NCBI GenBank assembly: GCA_016177515.1
Contig: JACOUZ010000010.1
Location: forward strand, 1 to 8,699
Origin: Acidobacteriota bacterium
GTDB lineage: Bacteria; Acidobacteriota; Polarisedimenticolia; Gp22-AA2
Length of the DNA stretch: 8,699 bases
Direction: 5' to 3'
Below the pieces are notes generated by a model. The model searched no databases, was not told the origin of the DNA, and saw nothing but the letters and a program-made list of their open reading frames with translations. Below, one piece after another: positions 5,762-8,699 of the stretch (its first letter is position 1; every line of letters begins with the position of its first letter). Made by a program: the position numbers and the translations under genes.

Positions 5762-5767
5762 GACGGC

Positions 5768-6145
5768 ATGCGTGGACTGCATGGCGTCCTGTCGCGTGTG
5801 GCGGTTCTGGCCCTGTTCACGGCGGGCGGGCCGGCCCTGTATTGCGCCCAGGCCTCCGCTCGTGCGATGCCCTGCTGCAAGACCTCCACGCGCTGCGATC
5901 TCGGGATGAAGGCCGCAGCCTGCTGCACCGTTGATCCGGCACCGGGCTTCCCCGAGAGGACGGCCGGTGCCGGAATCCGCACCGCGGGCCCGGGTCCGGA
6001 GAAGCGCTCGCAGGCGGCGACCCTCGGGACTCCGGCTCCGGCGGGCGGTCCGATCGCCTTGGCGCTCGCCGATCACCTCCGGTATCCGCCGCCCCGCGAC
6101 GGCTCGGTCCCGCTCTACCTCCGCAACGCCTCGATTCTGCGCTGA
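5768..6145 (+). CDS. Small secreted Cys-rich protein at the head of a metal-efflux cluster
   Basis: The 125-aa product has a signal peptide (about 1-32, hydrophobic core VAVLALFTAGGPALY) and then six cysteines within 28 residues: C26, C36-C37, C43, C52-C53, in the context MPCCKTSTRCDLGMKAAACC. After a Pro/Gly/Ala-rich linker it ends in SVPLYLRNASILR. Small exported proteins with CC pairs and a PLY-x-x-x-A-x-x-x end occur, as I recall, ahead of RND metal-efflux genes; I know no formal name. The CC pairs suggest metal binding, perhaps copper capture or sensing in the periplasm, but this is inference. ATG 5768 is preferred over GTG 5753, which overlaps the -10 box. The outer-membrane channel gene begins 103 bp downstream on the same strand. 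Confidence 0.7.
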   Translation: MRGLHGVLSRVAVLALFTAGGPALYCAQASARAMPCCKTSTRCDLGMKAAACCTVDPAPGFPERTAGAGIRTAGPGPEKRSQAATLGTPAPAGGPIALALADHLRYPPPRDGSVPLYLRNASILR

Positions 6146-6176
6146 GCGTTACCCTGCGTCTCTGACCATCCACGCA

Positions 6177-6190
6177 CGACCGAATTGAAT
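6177..6190. repeat. Intergenic 14-mer, copy 2
   Basis: CGACCGAATTGAAT lies in the 103-bp gap between the Cys-rich gene and the outer-membrane channel gene, and matches the copy at 4717-4730 at 13 of 14 bases. No promoter with both boxes is recognised around it. Confidence 0.2.
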
Positions 6191-6248
6191 TTCCATTTCG
6201 CGCGCGGCCGCCCGGTGGCCGGCGGCGGCGCGTCGATCGAGGTGCTGC

Positions 6249-7574
6249 ATGAGATCAACTATGCCGGCGTTCTGGGCGCTCCTGCCGGCCCTGGCGTTCG
6301 GGGCCGATGCCCCGGGGCCGGCGCTTCCCCCGGCGGACCTTGGAGACCTCCTGCGCCAGGCCGAGGCACTGAGCCCGGCCATCCGCGCCGCGGGGGCGCG
6401 CCTGGAGGCGGCGCGCCGGATGCCGGACCAGGCCGGCGCACCGCCCGACCCGGAGGTCAGCCTGTCCTACGTGAACGACGGAGTCTCGCGACTGACTTTC
6501 GGCGAAACCGAGTTCTCCGGGTTGTCTCTGGCTTGGATGCAGGAGATCCCCTATCCCGGAAAGCTGCGCCTCGCCGGCGAGGTGGCTTCGCACGCCGTGG
6601 AGCGGGCGGAGAGGGACAGGGATGGCGTGCGCTTCCAGGTGCGGGCCGCCGTCCTGACGGCCTACGCCGACCTCCGCCGTCTGGATCGGACCCTCGCCGT
6701 TCTGTCTGAAATCCGTGACGCCCTGGTGTTCCTGGAGCAGTCGGCCCGGCGGCGATACGAGGTCGGTGAGGGAATCCAGGAGAGCGTGCTGAAGGCCCAG
6801 ACCGCAATCCTGCGCCTGGAGGCCGAGATGGCGCGCGTCTCCGAGGACCGGCGCGCGGTGGAGTCGCGGCTGAACGCCGCCATCGGGCGCGCCGCCGGCA
6901 TCCCGATCGGGCCGGCGGAGGCGTTGCCCGAAGGCAGACTCCCGGGGGACGAGGAGGCCTTGCAGGAGGCGGCCGTCGCGGCCTCGCCGGAGGTCGGCGC
7001 CCTTGAAGCGGCGGTGCGGGGCGGCGAGGCGGGCGTGATCCTGGCGCGGCTCGATCTCAAGCCCGATTTCAGCTGGTCGGCGTCCTATCAGAACCGCGGC
7101 GGGCTGGATCCCATGGTGATGGGGTCGTTCGGAGTGCGCCTGCCCCTGCACCGGGCCAGAAAGCAGGCGCAGGCGGTGGGGCAGAAGGAAGCGGAGCTCG
7201 CGGCGGCGCAGCACGAGCTCGCCGACCTGCTGGCGCGCACGCGGGGGTCGGTTCGCGAGATGGTCTCCCGCGTACGAAGGGCTGAGCGGCTGATGGCGCT
7301 GTCCGCGCAGGGGATCATCCCGCTGGCGGCGAGTACCCTGGAGTCGGCCCAGGCTTCCTACCGTTCGGGGCGCATCGGGTTTCTCGATGTCCTGAACGAC
7401 CTCGCCGCCCTCCTGGAGGCCCGGATCGACCTGGCGGCGCAGGAATCCGATCGGCTGCGGGCCCTCGCCGCGCTCGAACCGCTTTTGGCCGCCTATCTGA
7501 TCCGGACGCCGGCCGGCTCCGCGGGCGCGCCCCTCGCCGCCGGCGCAGGAGGTCAACATGGCACCGACCGCTAA
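6249..7574 (+). CDS. TolC-family outer-membrane channel of a CusC/CzcC-type metal efflux system
   Basis: The 441-aa product is an outer-membrane efflux protein, the exit duct of a tripartite RND pump. A signal peptide ends at AFGA (16-19). Family landmarks are the first OEP repeat with APPDPEVSLSY (64-74) and QEIPYPGKLRLAGE (98-111), long coiled-coil helices, and a second repeat with DFSWSASYQNRGG and the strand GSFGVRLPLHRARKQAQ. The PDP and IPYPGK motifs are typical of the CzcC/CusC branch. There is no lipobox, so unlike E. coli CusC it is not lipidated. ATG 6249 has GAGG (6239-6242) six bases upstream; ATG 6261 is possible but less supported. Its end overlaps the adaptor gene by 17 bases, so the two are co-translated. 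Substrate assignment rests on the adaptor. Confidence 0.9.
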   Translation: MRSTMPAFWALLPALAFGADAPGPALPPADLGDLLRQAEALSPAIRAAGARLEAARRMPDQAGAPPDPEVSLSYVNDGVSRLTFGETEFSGLSLAWMQEIPYPGKLRLAGEVASHAVERAERDRDGVRFQVRAAVLTAYADLRRLDRTLAVLSEIRDALVFLEQSARRRYEVGEGIQESVLKAQTAILRLEAEMARVSEDRRAVESRLNAAIGRAAGIPIGPAEALPEGRLPGDEEALQEAAVAASPEVGALEAAVRGGEAGVILARLDLKPDFSWSASYQNRGGLDPMVMGSFGVRLPLHRARKQAQAVGQKEAELAAAQHELADLLARTRGSVREMVSRVRRAERLMALSAQGIIPLAASTLESAQASYRSGRIGFLDVLNDLAALLEARIDLAAQESDRLRALAALEPLLAAYLIRTPAGSAGAPLAAGAGGQHGTDR

Positions 7575-8699
7575 GCGCCTGCTCGTCCTTTCGGCGGCGT
7601 CACTCGCTCTGGCCCTTTTGATGACGACCGCGTGGCTTCGCCTGCACGGGGAGCGAGCCGAGACGCGCAGGCCGGGCGCCGCGCCGTCCGGCGTCCCGGC
7701 GCCCGCGGCGAGGACGGACCGGTACTTCTGCCCGATGCACCCGGCCATGCGATCCGACCGTCCCGGCGACTGCCCTATCTGCCACATGCGCATGGTCCCG
7801 ATCGAGGAGGAGGTTGCACACGAATCTCCCGCGCCCTCGGCTGCCGGACCCGCCGGGGAAAAGATCCTCTACCGCTCGACGATGATCCCCGGCGAGATCT
7901 CGGACCGGCCGGGGAAGGACTCGATGGGGATGGAGATGGTCCCGGTGGAGATGGAGGAGCCTTCCCCACAGGAGTCCCCGGTGGAAGGCCATGCCGTGGT
8001 CAGGATTCCGGATCGCAAGCAGCGGCTCATCGGTGTGGCGACGCAGATCGTCGGGCGCGCCCCGTTCATCCGCCGCATCAAGACCGTGGGCCGCGTGGCG
8101 GTGGACGAGACCCGGCTGCACCACGTCCATACCAAGGTCGCCGGCTGGATCGAGACGCTCTATTCCCCCGCCACCGGCGAATACGTGCGCAAGGGACAGA
8201 CCCTCCTGAGCCTCTACAGCCCCGAGCTCCTCGCCTCGCAGGAGGAGTACCTGGTGGCGCTCCGGGGCCGCCAGGCCCTGAGGGACGGAGCGCCTCCCGA
8301 GGCGGCCGAGCGCGCCCAAGAGCTCCTGGAGAGCGCCCGCCGGCGTCTGCTCCTGTTCGACCTGACCGAAGAACAGATCCGCCGTCTCGCGGCGAGCGGA
8401 GAGGCCTCCCGGACCGTGACGCTCGAGGCCCCGATGTCGGGGCACGTCCTGCTGCGCAACGTGACGCACGGCGAGAGGATCGAGGCCAACACCACGCTCA
8501 TCGACATCGCCGATCTGTCCCGCGTATGGGTGGTGGCTTCGGTGTACGAGTACGAGCTTCCCTTCCTCCGGACCGGACAGCCCGCCGTGATGAGCCTCTC
8601 CTACCTTCCCGGACGGATCATCCGGGGGCGCGTGGGGCTCGTCTATCCCGTCCTGGACGCGGCGACCCGCACCGTCCAGGTGCGTCTCGAGTTCCCCAA
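7558..8699 (+). CDS. CusB-type periplasmic adaptor of RND metal efflux (3' end outside window)
   Basis: The visible 380 residues form a membrane-fusion (HlyD/RND adaptor) protein that links the inner-membrane pump to the outer-membrane channel. It has an N-terminal membrane or signal segment (7-25) and then two tandem heavy-metal-binding segments. The first is YFCPMHPAMRSDRPGD (56-71) followed by CPICHMRMVP (72-81), with Cys58, Cys72, Cys75 and several Met. The second (104-129) ends in PGKDSMGMEMVP and has lost its cysteine. The barrel-sandwich and hairpin follow: VAGWIETLYSPATGEYVRKG (194-213), coiled coil 222-270, EAPMSGHVL (290-298), then the beta-barrel VWVVASVYEYEL (323-334). Met-rich segments favour Cu(I)/Ag(I) over Zn/Co. 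AGGAGG (7547-7552), five bases upstream, fixes ATG 7558, inside the channel gene. The frame is open to the window end; an RND pump gene is expected next. Confidence 0.92.
   Translation, partial: MAPTAKRLLVLSAASLALALLMTTAWLRLHGERAETRRPGAAPSGVPAPAARTDRYFCPMHPAMRSDRPGDCPICHMRMVPIEEEVAHESPAPSAAGPAGEKILYRSTMIPGEISDRPGKDSMGMEMVPVEMEEPSPQESPVEGHAVVRIPDRKQRLIGVATQIVGRAPFIRRIKTVGRVAVDETRLHHVHTKVAGWIETLYSPATGEYVRKGQTLLSLYSPELLASQEEYLVALRGRQALRDGAPPEAAERAQELLESARRRLLLFDLTEEQIRRLAASGEASRTVTLEAPMSGHVLLRNVTHGERIEANTTLIDIADLSRVWVVASVYEYELPFLRTGQPAVMSLSYLPGRIIRGRVGLVYPVLDAATRTVQVRLEFP

Noticed and set aside
5753..5767. GTG 5753 as the start of the Cys-rich gene
   Set aside because: It overlaps the -10 box of the best promoter in the window and lacks a ribosome site; ATG 5768 gives a normal signal peptide.
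6255..7793. Long minus-strand open frame (about 510 codons) opposite the TolC-family gene
   Set aside because: The plus strand encodes a clear OEP protein with family motifs and a ribosome site; the reverse frame has no family features.
7600..8469. Minus-strand frame opposite the CusB-type adaptor
   Set aside because: Antisense to a gene with metal-binding and membrane-fusion motifs.
1..8699. CRISPR arrays, tRNA or rRNA genes, insertion sequences, attachment sites
   Set aside because: No regularly spaced repeats, no cloverleaf or rRNA-like segments, no transposase or integrase motifs and no terminal inverted repeats were seen.

Overview
The window is very GC-rich, with tightly packed genes, Shine-Dalgarno-type ribosome sites, lipoprotein signals, a TolC-type outer-membrane channel and a periplasmic efflux adaptor. 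This points to a Gram-negative (diderm) bacterium with a GC-rich genome. An environmental lineage such as Acidobacteriota or a similar phylum would fit, but no marker gene here settles the taxonomy.

Layout, left to right. The window opens with the last 44 codons of an FtsX/MacB-type ABC permease (+). Facing it is a long minus-strand block, read from right to left: a 200-aa alpha-helical lipoprotein (4069-4671); a lipoprotein L,D-transpeptidase of the TRGC type (2886-3986); a membrane-anchored L,D-transpeptidase of the THGC type (2206-2889); a secreted protein that looks like a catalytically dead L,D-transpeptidase paralogue with a Pro/Ala/Gly tail (1187-2206); and a heme-oxygenase-fold diiron protein of the CADD/PqqC-like group (394-1152). 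proC (4856-5677, minus) is upstream of this block. Divergent from proC is a plus-strand metal-efflux cluster: a small secreted Cys-rich protein (5768-6145), a CusC/CzcC-type outer-membrane channel (6249-7574) and a CusB-type periplasmic adaptor (from 7558, running off the window end). The RND pump gene is expected just beyond the right edge.

How they may work together. The three YkuD-family genes overlap by start/stop coupling (ATGA, TGATG). They lie behind a helical lipoprotein whose last residue is lysine, as in Braun lipoprotein, the known substrate that L,D-transpeptidases tether to peptidoglycan. The helical domain of the first L,D-transpeptidase aligns by eye with the stand-alone lipoprotein along most of its length. 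The third protein aligns with the second but lacks the His/Cys catalytic residues. Together this looks like a self-contained outer-membrane-to-peptidoglycan tethering cassette: substrate, two enzymes and a pseudoenzyme. That reading is inference, and it is the most interesting content of the window.

The right-hand cluster is a heavy-metal efflux system, probably for Cu/Ag given the Met-rich metal-binding segments of the adaptor. Its first gene has a good sigma70-type promoter placed so that the transcript would start at or next to the ATG, which suggests a leaderless mRNA.
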